Assembly (NCBI GenBank): GCA_023265625.1
Contig: JAHFST010000001.1
Location: 285,265-349,264, forward strand
From: Deltaproteobacteria bacterium
Lineage (GTDB): Bacteria; UBA10199; JACPAL01; JAHFST01
Length of the DNA: 64,000 bases
Direction: 5' to 3'
The stretch's first letter is position 1, and each line of letters opens with the position of its first letter. Shown in pieces: positions 55,793 to 64,000 of this stretch. The notes below the pieces were generated by a model, which ran no database searches, was not told where the DNA came from, and was given only the letters and a program-made list of their open reading frames with translations. Both the position numbers and the translations under genes were made by a program.

Positions 55793-57801
55793 CGCGGAAA
55801 CGCCTCTTTGACGCCACCATCCACGGTGATGGTACACCCGGTGGTCTTGGCGGAGCGATCCGAGGCCAAAAATAAGATGGTCTCGGCCACGTCCATGGGG
55901 GTGACTTGGGCGTGGAGTAGGTTTCTCTTGCGGTAAAAATCTTCCAATTGTTCAGGCGGGATCCCATGAGCTTGGGCGCGCTCGCGGCGTACCGTTTCTG
56001 ACCAGAGCTTTGAATCGCCAAACACGGCATCAGGATTGACGATATTGACCCGAATGCCCAACGGGCCGTTTTCAATGGCCAACACTTTTGCGAGTTGTGC
56101 CTCCGCCGCCTTGGAGGCGCTGTAAGCCGCAAAGTCTTTGCCCGGGGCCATCACGTTTTTGGTGGCCACAAAGACGATGTTGCCGCCGATGCCTTGCTGC
56201 TTAAAGATGGCCAAGGCTTCCTTGGCGCATAAGAAATGTCCCCTAGTGTTGACCGCAAAACTTTGCTCCCATTCCTCCAATGAGATTTGATCCACCGGGT
56301 GCGAGACGGCGATGCCGGCGTTGGAGACCAAGAGGTCGAGCCCGCCAAAGTGGAGCACCGCTTGGGCAAATGCCTGGGCTACTGACTCCGGTGATGTCAC
56401 ATCCATCCGGATCGCGATACAGACATCGGGCCCAAATTTCTTTTGTATCTCTTGCCCCACTTGGCTGACAGATGCTTCGTCGACATCGCCAATCACGAGG
56501 TGGGCGCCTTCTTGGGCCAGGCGAAACGCGGTGGCCCGTCCGATACCGCTGCCGGCTCCGGTGATCAGCGCAATCCTTCCCGCCATTTCTGGATCCGGTG
56601 GGGCCAGCGTGAGTTTAAAAAGTTCCAGCGGCCAATACTCCATTTCAAATATTTCAGCCTCGGTGAGTGAGGTGTAGTCATCGATCGTCATGGCATCCCG
56701 ATAAACGGAGATGGTGTGTTGATAAATATCACGAACAATCTTTGCCGCTGTTAAATTCTTCCCAATGGAGATCAATCCGACCTCTGGGATCAAGACAACT
56801 CGGGGAAAAGAATCTTGCAGTTTTGTTTCAGGGTTGGCGTGCTTATTAAAATAAGCGGTATAGTGATCCTGGTAATTTTGTAAATCCCGGGTCAAATCGT
56901 TTTGCACAAACAGGGCGCTGCATTTGGTGCGGAGTAGATGGTCGGGTGTGACCGGTCCTCGACGGCTAATCTCAGGACCAATCTCAGAATTGGCAAACTC
57001 TAGGATGGGTGGCGTGTCAGCGAGTGTGAGGATAAATCTTTTTTGGGGAGAGACCAATCCGCGCAAGATGGGGGCGATTTTTAGGTAATTTTGTTGGCAG
57101 CATTCCGTGGTGTGTGTGTTGCCAAATGGTTTGAGAGCGGGGGTTGCCGAGACGAATTGTTCAGCGCGTGTCACCATTTCGATCATTGTCTCATAGCTTT
57201 CCCGTGCTGTTTTTCCCCAGGTGAAGATCCCATGTTTTTCCAAGATGGCCCCGCGGGCCCGGCTATTTTTTCGGACGGCTTGGGCTACGGCCTTGGCGAG
57301 GGGAAAGCCAGGCTTGATGTAGGGAACCCAAACCATGTCTTGCGCAAAGACTTGGGCAAAGATCTTTTGGTTATTTTTGGTGTTGGTCAGCGCCAAGATG
57401 GCATCGGCATGACTGTGATCGACATGATCGTACGGGATAAAGGCATGCATCAGGGTTTCAATGGAGGGCCTGGGGCTCTTGGGATTTAACAAACAGGCGT
57501 TGAGGTAATCGACCATCTCCTCATCAGACATGACTTCGCGTTGTTCCACGGCCAATAATTCTTCGAGACGCAGTGGGGAAAAATCTTTGGCCTGGGAGAA
57601 CTTCAGATCCGAACCACTCCCTTTGACTCGGAGCACGCGCACCTTGCGTCCCAGGTGATCCGTCTCGGTTAATTTCATGGAGGTATTGCCACCACCCCAG
57701 AGGACCAGGTTGGCCTCCTTCCCGATCAGCCGAGAACGATAAACCAACAGATCTATCCCTGATAGTTTTGCGGCGGTTGTTTCTGACCAGAGATTTTTCA
57801 C
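55789..57801 (-). CDS. bifunctional class II aldolase / short-chain dehydrogenase
   Basis: 670 residues. The N-terminal half is a class II aldolase: GGGNTSMKLTETDHLG, HAFIPYDHVDHSHADAIL with metal histidines and KHGIFTWGKTARESYE. The C-terminal 260 residues are a short-chain dehydrogenase: Rossmann motif ALITGAGSGIGRATAFRLA, NAG in DLLVSNAGIAV, and catalytic YxxxK in AAYSASKAAEA. This fusion is known as bifunctional rhamnulose-1-phosphate aldolase / lactaldehyde dehydrogenase (RhaD/RhaB-like) in many bacteria and breaks down deoxy-sugar phosphates. The exact sugar is uncertain. No other sugar genes are adjacent. Confidence 0.9.
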   Translation of the reverse strand: MKNLWSETTAAKLSGIDLLVYRSRLIGKEANLVLWGGGNTSMKLTETDHLGRKVRVLRVKGSGSDLKFSQAKDFSPLRLEELLAVEQREVMSDEEMVDYLNACLLNPKSPRPSIETLMHAFIPYDHVDHSHADAILALTNTKNNQKIFAQVFAQDMVWVPYIKPGFPLAKAVAQAVRKNSRARGAILEKHGIFTWGKTARESYETMIEMVTRAEQFVSATPALKPFGNTHTTECCQQNYLKIAPILRGLVSPQKRFILTLADTPPILEFANSEIGPEISRRGPVTPDHLLRTKCSALFVQNDLTRDLQNYQDHYTAYFNKHANPETKLQDSFPRVVLIPEVGLISIGKNLTAAKIVRDIYQHTISVYRDAMTIDDYTSLTEAEIFEMEYWPLELFKLTLAPPDPEMAGRIALITGAGSGIGRATAFRLAQEGAHLVIGDVDEASVSQVGQEIQKKFGPDVCIAIRMDVTSPESVAQAFAQAVLHFGGLDLLVSNAGIAVSHPVDQISLEEWEQSFAVNTRGHFLCAKEALAIFKQQGIGGNIVFVATKNVMAPGKDFAAYSASKAAEAQLAKVLAIENGPLGIRVNIVNPDAVFGDSKLWSETVRRERAQAHGIPPEQLEDFYRKRNLLHAQVTPMDVAETILFLASDRSAKTTGCTITVDGGVKEAFPR

Positions 57802-57810
57802 GGGGGCACT

Positions 57811-58671
57811 CTACGAGATAAGAAGTGAGTAGGCAACCCCTGAGAGGTAAAGTAGCGAAATAAATCCATTGATCGTAAAAAAGGCGGCGTTGACCCGGGA
57901 GAGATTTTGGGGCGAAACGAGCGAGTGTTCGTAAGCCAACAAAATACCAACCCCCACGAGGCAAACATAATAGGCAAGTGTGAGGTGATTATAACTTCCG
58001 AACCAGATCAATAGAGTGAGGGTGAGGAGATGCAGGAGTCGTGCACCATAAAGGGCTCGGGGAATTCCCAGGGCGACGACCAGGGAGTGCAGCCCCGTTT
58101 GTCGATCAAACTCCGCATCTTGGGTGGCGTAGATCATGTCAAAACCGGCCACCCAAAATAATACGGCGATCCCGAGCAGGATCGGGGCTAACTCGAAGCT
58201 TCCTCGTGCGGCGATCCAGGCCCCAATGGGTGCGATGCCAAGAGCCAGACCTAACACGAGGTGGCTCAATGCGGTGAAACGTTTGGTGTAAGAGTAGCCA
58301 AACAGGATGAGTAGGGCGATGGGCGACAATCGAAAGACCAATGGATTGATCCAATAGGTTACTAAGACAAAAAGTATGGCTGATCCCAGGCTGACCAGGA
58401 GCACAAAGCGCTTGGAGAGGAGCCCGGCTGGGATGTGACGCGTGGCCGTGCGAGGATTACGCGCATCAAAATCGGCATCGATCCAACGGTTAAAGGCCAT
58501 GGCCGCCGTGCGGGCGGTGACCATGGCGGCGATGACCAGCAGGAGAAGACGCGCGGGTGGTCGACCACCGGAGGCCACCAGCAAAGAGGCCAGGGCAAAA
58601 GGAAGGGCAAAAATGGTGTGGCTGAATTTGACGAGTTCGCCGACGTGGTAGATTTTTTTTAGGTAATTCAT
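57811..58671 (-). CDS. ubiA: UbiA-family prenyltransferase, menaquinone type
   Basis: 286 residues from ATG 58671; the extra N-terminal frame comes from the palindrome at 58679-58706. About eight helices with the two acidic prenyl-diphosphate motifs NRWIDADFDARNPRT and DMIYATQDAEFDRQ. This is UbiA/MqnP-like and joins a prenyl chain to the aromatic ring precursor. It is the last gene in a row with ubiX, ubiE, ubiD and an amidohydrolase, the set found with the futalosine menaquinone pathway. Confidence 0.9.
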   Translation of the reverse strand: MNYLKKIYHVGELVKFSHTIFALPFALASLLVASGGRPPARLLLLVIAAMVTARTAAMAFNRWIDADFDARNPRTATRHIPAGLLSKRFVLLVSLGSAILFVLVTYWINPLVFRLSPIALLILFGYSYTKRFTALSHLVLGLALGIAPIGAWIAARGSFELAPILLGIAVLFWVAGFDMIYATQDAEFDRQTGLHSLVVALGIPRALYGARLLHLLTLTLLIWFGSYNHLTLAYYVCLVGVGILLAYEHSLVSPQNLSRVNAAFFTINGFISLLYLSGVAYSLLIS

Positions 58672-58678
58672 TGTTTTT

Positions 58679-58706
58679 GTAGGGGCGTATTGCAATACGC
58701 CCCTAC
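58679..58706. repeat. 28-bp perfect palindrome between ubiX and ubiA
   Basis: Arms GTAGGGGCGTATTG and CAATACGCCCCTAC, no loop. The ubiX stop TAG (58703-58705) is the first triplet after G on the minus strand. Same family as 16954, 61833 and 62139. It may weaken transcription into ubiA. Confidence 0.8.
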
Positions 58707-59248
58707 ACGCCATACCGAGGCCGCAGATTATTTTCTACCCCCATATGATCCAGAATTCGTGCCACCACCGTATCAACTGCCTCCTCAATCGTCTTGGGCT
58801 TGCTGTAGAAGGACGGGATGGCGGGAATCACCGTGGCCCCGGCAAGTGTGACCAGGCGCATATTTTCGATATGAATCAAACTCAACGGTGTCTCGCGTGG
58901 CACCAGGATAATCTTGCGGCGTTCCTTAAAAAAAACATCCGCCGTCCGGCTCAGCAAGTCATCAGAGAGACCATGCGCGATACGTCCCAAGGTTCCCATG
59001 CTACAAGGGACGATCGCCAAGACATCGTACCGCGCCGAACCACTGGCAAAGGGGGCGGTGAAGTCGCGAGGGGTAAAAAACGGAAAACCGCATTCCCGGT
59101 AATCAATCCCCGCCTCCTCCTGCCCGATCTGGAGGGCATTCTCACTGGCCGTCAGGGAAATATCGTGACCACTGGGTTTCAAGGCGGCGAGCAGTCGTTG
59201 CGCATAGATCGCCCCGCTGGCGCCAGAGATGCCGATCACCATCTTCAT
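58703..59248 (-). CDS. ubiX: flavin prenyltransferase UbiX
   Basis: 181 residues from ATG 59248, overlapping the ubiE stop (ATGA). GISGASGAIYAQRLLAAL is the flavin/prenyl-phosphate loop; VPCSMGTLGRIAHGLSDDLLSRTADVFFKERRKIILVPRETPLS is the family signature. It makes prenylated FMN, the cofactor of UbiD. The C-terminal end (RPRYGV) and stop run into a palindromic repeat. Confidence 0.94.
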   Translation of the reverse strand: MKMVIGISGASGAIYAQRLLAALKPSGHDISLTASENALQIGQEEAGIDYRECGFPFFTPRDFTAPFASGSARYDVLAIVPCSMGTLGRIAHGLSDDLLSRTADVFFKERRKIILVPRETPLSLIHIENMRLVTLAGATVIPAIPSFYSKPKTIEEAVDTVVARILDHMGVENNLRPRYGV

Positions 59249-59940
59249 GGGTTGCCTCGCTCGGCGGTCAACAGGCACGAGATCCCGCCGGTCTGATGCT
59301 TGATGGCGACATTTTGAAAGCCGATTAATTTTAACAGCTCCGCATAGGCGACGGGTGTGTAGAAACCTTGGATGGAGCGTTGCAAATATTCATAGGCGTT
59401 GCGGTGACGGGACAAGAGACGCCCCAACATCGGGATGAAAAAGTGGCCATAGGTGGCGTAGAAGAGGCGCGAGGCCCAGCGATCGGGGGCGAAGAAATCG
59501 AGCACGACCAACTTGCCCCCCGGTTTTAACAGCCGAAAAATTCCCTCGAGGGCCCGGCGGTTGTCGTCCAAATTTCTCATGCCGTAGGCGCACATGATGC
59601 CGTCAAAGGAGTGGGGGGGGAAGGGCAACTGCATTGCGTCGGCATTTTGGATTTTTACCCGAGCTAGATCACCGTAGGGAAGTTTCTTCAGCCCGATCTG
59701 CAGCATCGTTTCCGAAAAATCAACCGCCGTAACATGGCAGTCGAGGTTGACCTGCAAGAGTTGCTGGGTCATCGCCAGGGTGCCGGCGCAGAGGTCGAGG
59801 ACCTGGCGATAGCGATCTCCGGCGAGATGCTTGATGGCGGCTCGCCGCCAGAGTTGATCGATCTTCAGGCTCAAGAGGCTGTTGATCTGATCGTAGCGCG
59901 GGGCGATCTCGGTGAAGAGTTGTTTGACTTGTTCAGACAT
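59245..59940 (-). CDS. ubiE: demethylmenaquinone methyltransferase
   Basis: 231 residues from ATG 59940, overlapping ubiD by 8 bases. UbiE/MenG pattern: FTEIAPRYDQINSLLSLKIDQLWRRAAIK, SAM-binding VLDLCAGTLAMTQQLL, and IMCAYGMRNLDDNRRALEGIFRLLKPGGKLVVLDF. It adds the final ring methyl group of menaquinone. The glycine-poor SAM loop (CAGTLAM rather than GTGD) is normal for this family. Confidence 0.93.
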   Translation of the reverse strand: MSEQVKQLFTEIAPRYDQINSLLSLKIDQLWRRAAIKHLAGDRYRQVLDLCAGTLAMTQQLLQVNLDCHVTAVDFSETMLQIGLKKLPYGDLARVKIQNADAMQLPFPPHSFDGIMCAYGMRNLDDNRRALEGIFRLLKPGGKLVVLDFFAPDRWASRLFYATYGHFFIPMLGRLLSRHRNAYEYLQRSIQGFYTPVAYAELLKLIGFQNVAIKHQTGGISCLLTAERGNP

Positions 59941-61393
59941 GGATTCCCAATTGTTTCCAAATAGTGTCAATTTTTCTTTTTACGTCTTCAGTCATCTTGA
60001 TCAATGGCGGCCACTCGCGGGGGAAGCCTTCTTCTTTCCACTTGGTGGTGGCGTCGATGCCCATCTTGGAGCCGTAGGCGAATTGGTCGGCAGAGTGGTC
60101 GAGGGCGTCCAGGGGGCCTTCGGCGAAGGTGATGTCGCGGCGCGGGTCGATGTTGTTGGCGACGCGCCAGGTGACTTCCCGCAAGTCTTGCACATTCACA
60201 TCGTCGTCCACGACAATGATGCACTTGGAAAACATCAGCTGTCCCATCCCCCAGAAGGAGTGCATCATCTTCTTGGCATGACCGGGGTATTGTTTCTTGA
60301 TCGAGACGATGGCCAAGTTGTGAAAACAGGCCTCAATCGGGAGATTCATGTCGCGGATCTCCGGAAAGGTGGTCTTGATCAGGGGGAGAAAGATTCGTTC
60401 CGAGGCCTTGCCAATAAAACCATCCTCTTGCAAGGGAGGGCCGACAATCGTGGTCGGATAAATCGCGTCTTTTCGGTGGGTGATGGCCGTCACATGGAAG
60501 AGGGGATAGTTGTCCGCGAGGGAATAGTAACCGGTGTGATCACCGAAGGGCCCTTCCTGGACGAGCGGTTCCATCGGGTCGACGTAACCTTCCAAGATAA
60601 AATCCGCATCGGCCGGGACTTCCAGGTCAATGGTCTTGCAACGCACCATTTCGACGCCCTGCTTGCGGATAAACCCCGCCAAGATCATTTCATCGACATT
60701 GTCGGGTAATGGCGCCGTGGCCGCATAACCGTAGGTAGGGTCTCCCCCTAAAACGACGGCGACGGGGATTTTTTGTCTTAATTCACGATAGCGCTGAAAG
60801 TGTTTCGCGCCTCCCTTGTGGATCTGCCAGTGCATCCCGGTTGTTTGCTTGTCAAAGACCTGCATGCGGTAAGTGCCCACATTGCGAATCCCGGTGTCCG
60901 GGTCCTTGGTGATGACGACGGGGAAGGTGATGTAAGGGCCGCCATCTTGAGGCCAACATTTTAGATAAGGCAAGATGCTCAGGTCGACTGGTGCCTGGAC
61001 CACCTGCTGGCAGGCTCCCTTAGAAACTGTTTTGGGCAGGTAGCTCCCCAGTTTGGCCAACTTGGGGATCATGCGCAATTTGTCGAGCAGACCGGACGGC
61101 GGTTGGGTCTTGATGACTTCATCGATCTCGCGCGCGATTTGTTCGACATCCTCCACCCCCAGGGCCCAGGCCATGCGTTGCCAGGTGCCATAGCTGTTGA
61201 TGAGCAGGGGAAACTGGGATTTTTGTCCATCCACCTTAATGACATTCTCAAAGAGTAGGGCAGGGCCCCCGGCCTTGGTGACGCGATCGGTGATCTCCGT
61301 GATCTCGAGTTCGGCGCGGATGGGATCCTGGATGCGGATCAGTTGGTTTTTTGATTCTAAAAAATTTATAAAATGACGCAGTGAAGGATACAT
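59933..61393 (-). CDS. ubiD: UbiD-family decarboxylase
   Basis: 486 residues from ATG 61393. The segments MYPSLRHFINFLESKNQLIRI, GPYITFPVVITKDPDTGIRNVGTYRMQVFD and FGDHTGYYSLADNYPLF match UbiD. It needs prenylated FMN made by UbiX and decarboxylates an aromatic acid, in this context a prenylated dihydroxynaphthoate. Its start overlaps the amidohydrolase end by 28 bases. Confidence 0.94.
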   Translation of the reverse strand: MYPSLRHFINFLESKNQLIRIQDPIRAELEITEITDRVTKAGGPALLFENVIKVDGQKSQFPLLINSYGTWQRMAWALGVEDVEQIAREIDEVIKTQPPSGLLDKLRMIPKLAKLGSYLPKTVSKGACQQVVQAPVDLSILPYLKCWPQDGGPYITFPVVITKDPDTGIRNVGTYRMQVFDKQTTGMHWQIHKGGAKHFQRYRELRQKIPVAVVLGGDPTYGYAATAPLPDNVDEMILAGFIRKQGVEMVRCKTIDLEVPADADFILEGYVDPMEPLVQEGPFGDHTGYYSLADNYPLFHVTAITHRKDAIYPTTIVGPPLQEDGFIGKASERIFLPLIKTTFPEIRDMNLPIEACFHNLAIVSIKKQYPGHAKKMMHSFWGMGQLMFSKCIIVVDDDVNVQDLREVTWRVANNIDPRRDITFAEGPLDALDHSADQFAYGSKMGIDATTKWKEEGFPREWPPLIKMTEDVKRKIDTIWKQLGIHV

Positions 61394-62538
61394 ATTTTTC
61401 CGTTTATCATCATCCAACTGACCTGCTTGGCTCGCAACACCATTTCATACGGATCGGTTACAGAGGCATCGCATGGTACCGCAATCAGATCCGCTTTTTT
61501 TCCGGGCGACAGACTGCCAATTTCCGTTTCCATCCGCAGGGCCTTCGCCCCATTTTGGGTGGCCATGGTCACCAGGTCTTGTGCGGCCAAATCGGGCCAG
61601 GTGATGCGCGCCAGGGCCAGCTCACGCAACATGCTGATCTCGTCGTTGCTCGCCAGGCTGTCGGTCCCCAGGGCCACGTTGATCCCTCGTTTTGTGAGTT
61701 CCTGCAAGGGAAAAGGCCGGTGTCCAAAAAACCGGTGACTCCCCGGGCAGTGGATAACACTCACATTTTGTTTGCGCAAGAGATCCATTTCGGCTGGGTT
61801 GAGGTAGTTGCCGTGGACGATGATGTTGGTTGGTAGGGGCGTATTGCCATACGCCCCCACGCCGTCCCGCTCCCGAACATATTCCGCCAAAGGCCCTGTC
61901 CCAGCACGCCACCATTGTTCCTCTTCCAAGGATTCCAGGAAATGGGTCGATACAGGAATCAATTTTTCCAAGATATTGGGATGAACCGCATATAGAGAAT
62001 GGGGGGTGATCCAGGCGGCGATCCCGGCATCTTGTAGTGTGCGTTGCATTTCGTGTGCGGCTACGAGGCTGGCCCGGGCGCGATCCTCTGCTGACCCTAA
62101 GACCTCTAAAAAAAACACTGTGCGCAAAGGGGTCAAATGTAGGGGCGCCGCTTCAGCCGGAGGCTGATCCGTCTCTGGTGGATGCTGCGCCCCTATTCCC
62201 ATATGATTGGCCAAGGTGGTAGTTCCACCGAGCAGCAATTGACGAATATTCTCTTGAAAGATGGCAGGTTGTGATGGCTCACAACCCATCAAGGCCTTGA
62301 CCCACTGGGTAAATGAATTTCGCGGCAGTCCCTCTCTCTTGGGAAATTCCAAATGCGCGTGCGCATTGACCAATCCGGGTAGGAGAATTTGGTCTGTTAG
62401 TGAGACCCGAGCCCCTCGGTAATCTTGAAACTGCCGCTCCGGCCCCACCGCGATAATCCGTTCTCCCTCCAGCAGCACCGCCCCTAATGGCAACGGCGGA
62501 GAAGAAACCGGCAAAACCCAAGGGGCGGTGAGCAGCAT
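61366..62538 (-). CDS. amidohydrolase, probable aminodeoxyfutalosine deaminase
   Basis: 390 residues from ATG 62538, whose TAATG overlaps the lipoprotein stop. Metal-dependent amidohydrolase: LLPGLVNAHAHLEFP (HxH at residues 60-62), PHSLYAVHP, NIIVHGNYLN, VIHCPGSHRFFGH and the acid in LGTDSLASND. MqnX, which deaminates aminodeoxyfutalosine, belongs to this fold and is often found with ubiD/ubiX/ubiA. Two segments (about 115-136 and 226-237) are encoded by palindromic repeats inserted in frame and are probably surface loops. The substrate is inferred from gene context. Confidence 0.72.
   Translation of the reverse strand: MLLTAPWVLPVSSPPLPLGAVLLEGERIIAVGPERQFQDYRGARVSLTDQILLPGLVNAHAHLEFPKREGLPRNSFTQWVKALMGCEPSQPAIFQENIRQLLLGGTTTLANHMGIGAQHPPETDQPPAEAAPLHLTPLRTVFFLEVLGSAEDRARASLVAAHEMQRTLQDAGIAAWITPHSLYAVHPNILEKLIPVSTHFLESLEEEQWWRAGTGPLAEYVRERDGVGAYGNTPLPTNIIVHGNYLNPAEMDLLRKQNVSVIHCPGSHRFFGHRPFPLQELTKRGINVALGTDSLASNDEISMLRELALARITWPDLAAQDLVTMATQNGAKALRMETEIGSLSPGKKADLIAVPCDASVTDPYEMVLRAKQVSWMMINGKICILHCVIL
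61833..61860. repeat. palindromic repeat in frame inside amidohydrolase gene
   Basis: 28 bp starting GTAGGGGCGTATTGCC, imperfect copy of the 58679 palindrome. On the coding strand it gives GVGAYGNTPLP. Confidence 0.75.
62139..62195. repeat. compound repeat in frame inside amidohydrolase gene
   Basis: Begins GTAGGGGCGCCGC, contains TTCAGCCGGAGGCTGA as at 55052, and ends GCGCCCCTA. It encodes about 20 residues (GIGAQHPPETDQPPAEAAPL) between NHM and the HLTPLRT strand. Confidence 0.75.
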
Positions 62539-63644
62539 TACCGACAAGCGGCCCATTCCTGCGGGATCGCCCAGCCCTTGGCCCAGACATGGCAAATTTT
62601 GTAGCAACCGCCTTCAACCGTTTCTCCCTTTCTGGAGACATAACAGTCGATCATGCAGGCATCCCCGGGGCCGCAACGCTTGGCTAAGGCGTTCACTTCA
62701 CAACGTTCCAGGGCATAGAGCGGCTTAAGAGATCCCTCATCGCGCAGGCACCCAGTGGGTCGCGCTTTTTCAGGTGCGGGGGTGGGTGGGCTTTCCACCT
62801 CTTTTTTGACGACCGGGACTGCTTCTGGCTCAGGGATCGGAAGAGGGGCGGCGGGTTTTGGTTGCGAAGGAACGGTTTCTGCCGGCGAATGATGTTTTGC
62901 AATTCTTGTCTTCACAGGCTTGACCGGCTTGACGGCTTCTCGATTTTTATACTGGGCCACCAGCTTTTGGGAACATTCCTTGGTGGCTGTCCCGATCTCA
63001 CCCCGGACCAACTGCCCGTCACCCGTCGACAAGTCCTTGAACGTCGGCCGCGCCTGCTTCTCATCTTTCTCTTGATACGAACAAATCCCCTGCCAAAACA
63101 CCTTTCCGGTGGAGGGCTGGAGTAAACGCGAACGGACCATATAGATAAAACGGTAATGACTCCAAGATGTCGGGTAATAGCTGTACTCCCAAACGATCGT
63201 CTTAAAATCCAAAACCAATGACTCACCGAACCGATGCTTCAAGTCCTTCATTTTATCCGTGCTCGCCGCCGCCTCCTCCCGAGGCCGGCCGGCCAAATCG
63301 GAATCGAGATTCTCGAGAAAGTTCTGCTTGATCGCCGTCGCCGGGTCCTCCAGGTGATAAGCCAACCGCAGTTTTTCCCCGTCGCTCTCTGCCCCCATGT
63401 AAGTTGCCGCCCCTCCGATTGCCCCACCCACTGCTCCGCCGAGTCCAGCTGAAATAAACATATTCCAAAATGCCTTTTTGGAACGCAATAACATAAACTT
63501 GGGCGCATCATACTGAACAACAAAGAGCTTGGCAGGCGGCTGATCCTTCAATGACTCAGGATTTAATGGAATGGGACGCATCGATGCACATGCCGAGGCA
63601 AGGAGAGAGATGCTGATCAGTAGGGCCAGTGAATAAGATTTCAT
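62538..63644 (-). CDS. lipoprotein with C-terminal cysteine-rich domain
   Basis: 368 residues. Signal peptide with lipobox LLASACAS. A glycine-rich segment (AGLGGAVGGAIGGAATYMG, residues about 69-87) follows, as in many outer-membrane lipoproteins. The middle carries YPTSWSHYRFIYMVRSRLLQ. A proline-rich linker leads to a cysteine-rich end (RCEVNALAKRCGPGDACMIDCYVSRKGETVEGGCYKICHVW). No family named. First gene of the menaquinone operon, with no obvious functional link to it. Confidence 0.72.
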   Translation of the reverse strand: MKSYSLALLISISLLASACASMRPIPLNPESLKDQPPAKLFVVQYDAPKFMLLRSKKAFWNMFISAGLGGAVGGAIGGAATYMGAESDGEKLRLAYHLEDPATAIKQNFLENLDSDLAGRPREEAAASTDKMKDLKHRFGESLVLDFKTIVWEYSYYPTSWSHYRFIYMVRSRLLQPSTGKVFWQGICSYQEKDEKQARPTFKDLSTGDGQLVRGEIGTATKECSQKLVAQYKNREAVKPVKPVKTRIAKHHSPAETVPSQPKPAAPLPIPEPEAVPVVKKEVESPPTPAPEKARPTGCLRDEGSLKPLYALERCEVNALAKRCGPGDACMIDCYVSRKGETVEGGCYKICHVWAKGWAIPQEWAACR

Positions 63645-63888
63645 ATCCGGTTCACACGTTCATGATTCACATGATTTCAGCCGCTTACTGACATTTTTCC
63701 AGACTGTCAAACCTTGATTGATTGGATATTAGCTCACAATATTTGTAAATCACCATCTGTTCAGCTCTGGGCCAAAGGAACTGCTGAGTTTTATCCTCAG
63801 ATTGAGGTGAGCCGTATTGCAACTCTAACCATTGATTTTGGGAACTTCTCATTATAATAGGGGTATCATTTAAACTGGAGGAGTCGTC
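63645..63888. other. AT-rich intergenic region
   Basis: No gene seen. It separates the divergent lipoprotein and the gene starting at 63889. TATAAT at 63853-63858 with TTGATT about 15 bases before it is a possible promoter for the latter, though the spacer is short. Confidence 0.4.
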
Positions 63889-64000
63889 ATGGGTGATAAA
63901 GGTGTCGGAGAAGTAGAAGTCAGATATCGTTTTAGTCCTAATCCTTCGCTGTTGCGAAAGGTTTCAGTTCACCAAGACTCAAATTATAAAATTCACGATG
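63889..64000 (+). CDS. start of an unknown gene, cut by window end
   Basis: ATG 63889 has a strong GGAGGAG at 6 bases. The first 37 residues read MGDKGVGEVEVRYRFSPNPS followed by LLRKVSVHQDSNYKIHD. No signal peptide. Too short to identify. Confidence 0.6.
   Translation, partial: MGDKGVGEVEVRYRFSPNPSLLRKVSVHQDSNYKIHD

Noticed and set aside
1-64000. CRISPR array or ribosomal RNA genes
   Set aside because: No regularly spaced direct repeats of 25-40 bp and no rRNA-like sequence were seen.

Overview
The window looks like chromosome of a Gram-negative bacterium of deltaproteobacterial type. LolA, an outer-membrane beta-barrel protein, lipoproteins, two sigma-54-like promoter sequences and a futalosine-type menaquinone gene set support this, but I cannot place it more closely. 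Most genes are housekeeping genes packed in operons with 4-base ATGA overlaps. They are interrupted by AT-richer accessory patches and short palindromic repeats.

Layout. 0-5 kb: the end of a peptide-binding protein, trxB, and a DUF4160-DUF2442 gene pair split by a complete IS1-family element (2187-4850). The element has 17-bp inverted ends, an 8-bp target duplication and cargo genes. 5-9 kb: a large unknown protein and a DUF4143 ATPase. 9-15 kb: ssb, glmU, glmS and a UvrD/PcrA helicase whose start carries a 16-bp tandem duplication. 15-17 kb: an AAA ATPase/DUF4276 pair inserted at the 3' end of the helicase gene. 17-22.5 kb: a stand-alone receiver with a sigma-54-like promoter, then an S41 protease-ribF-aroE-pseudopilin operon. 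22.5-24.5 and 34.3-36.4 kb: two paralogous cassettes, each a small secreted protein plus a matrixin-like metalloprotease ending in GCSLIP. 24.5-31 kb: the ftsK-lolA-comF-suhB-TPR operon and two unknown genes. 31-38 kb: a beta-barrel protein, a class III aminotransferase and ispG. 38-48 kb: tldD, a SulP transporter, a second AAA/DUF4276 pair, and a KimA-like K+ transporter with KdpDE-like regulators and a 36-aa membrane peptide. 48-51 kb: an accessory patch with higBA, tRNA-Leu and tRNA-Cys flanking a LAGLIDADG endonuclease, small secreted proteins and an orphan antitoxin. 51-58 kb: a KamA-family radical SAM enzyme, a lamin-tail lipoprotein with its partner, vapBC and an aldolase/dehydrogenase fusion. 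57.8-63.6 kb: lipoprotein-amidohydrolase-ubiD-ubiE-ubiX-ubiA, read as late menaquinone biosynthesis by the futalosine route.

How the parts fit. Cell-envelope precursor synthesis (glmU, glmS, ispG), division (ftsK), lipoprotein traffic (lolA) and respiration (menaquinone operon) form the core. The accessory layer includes the IS1 element, two putative ATPase/TOPRIM-like defence pairs, three toxin-antitoxin loci or remnants, a homing endonuclease and a palindromic repeat family. Members of that repeat family supply stop codons to neighbouring genes or sit in frame inside them. The least explained items are the duplicated metalloprotease cassettes with the shared GCSLIP tail, the IS1 element with its tRNA-like RNA, and the two AAA/DUF4276 modules.
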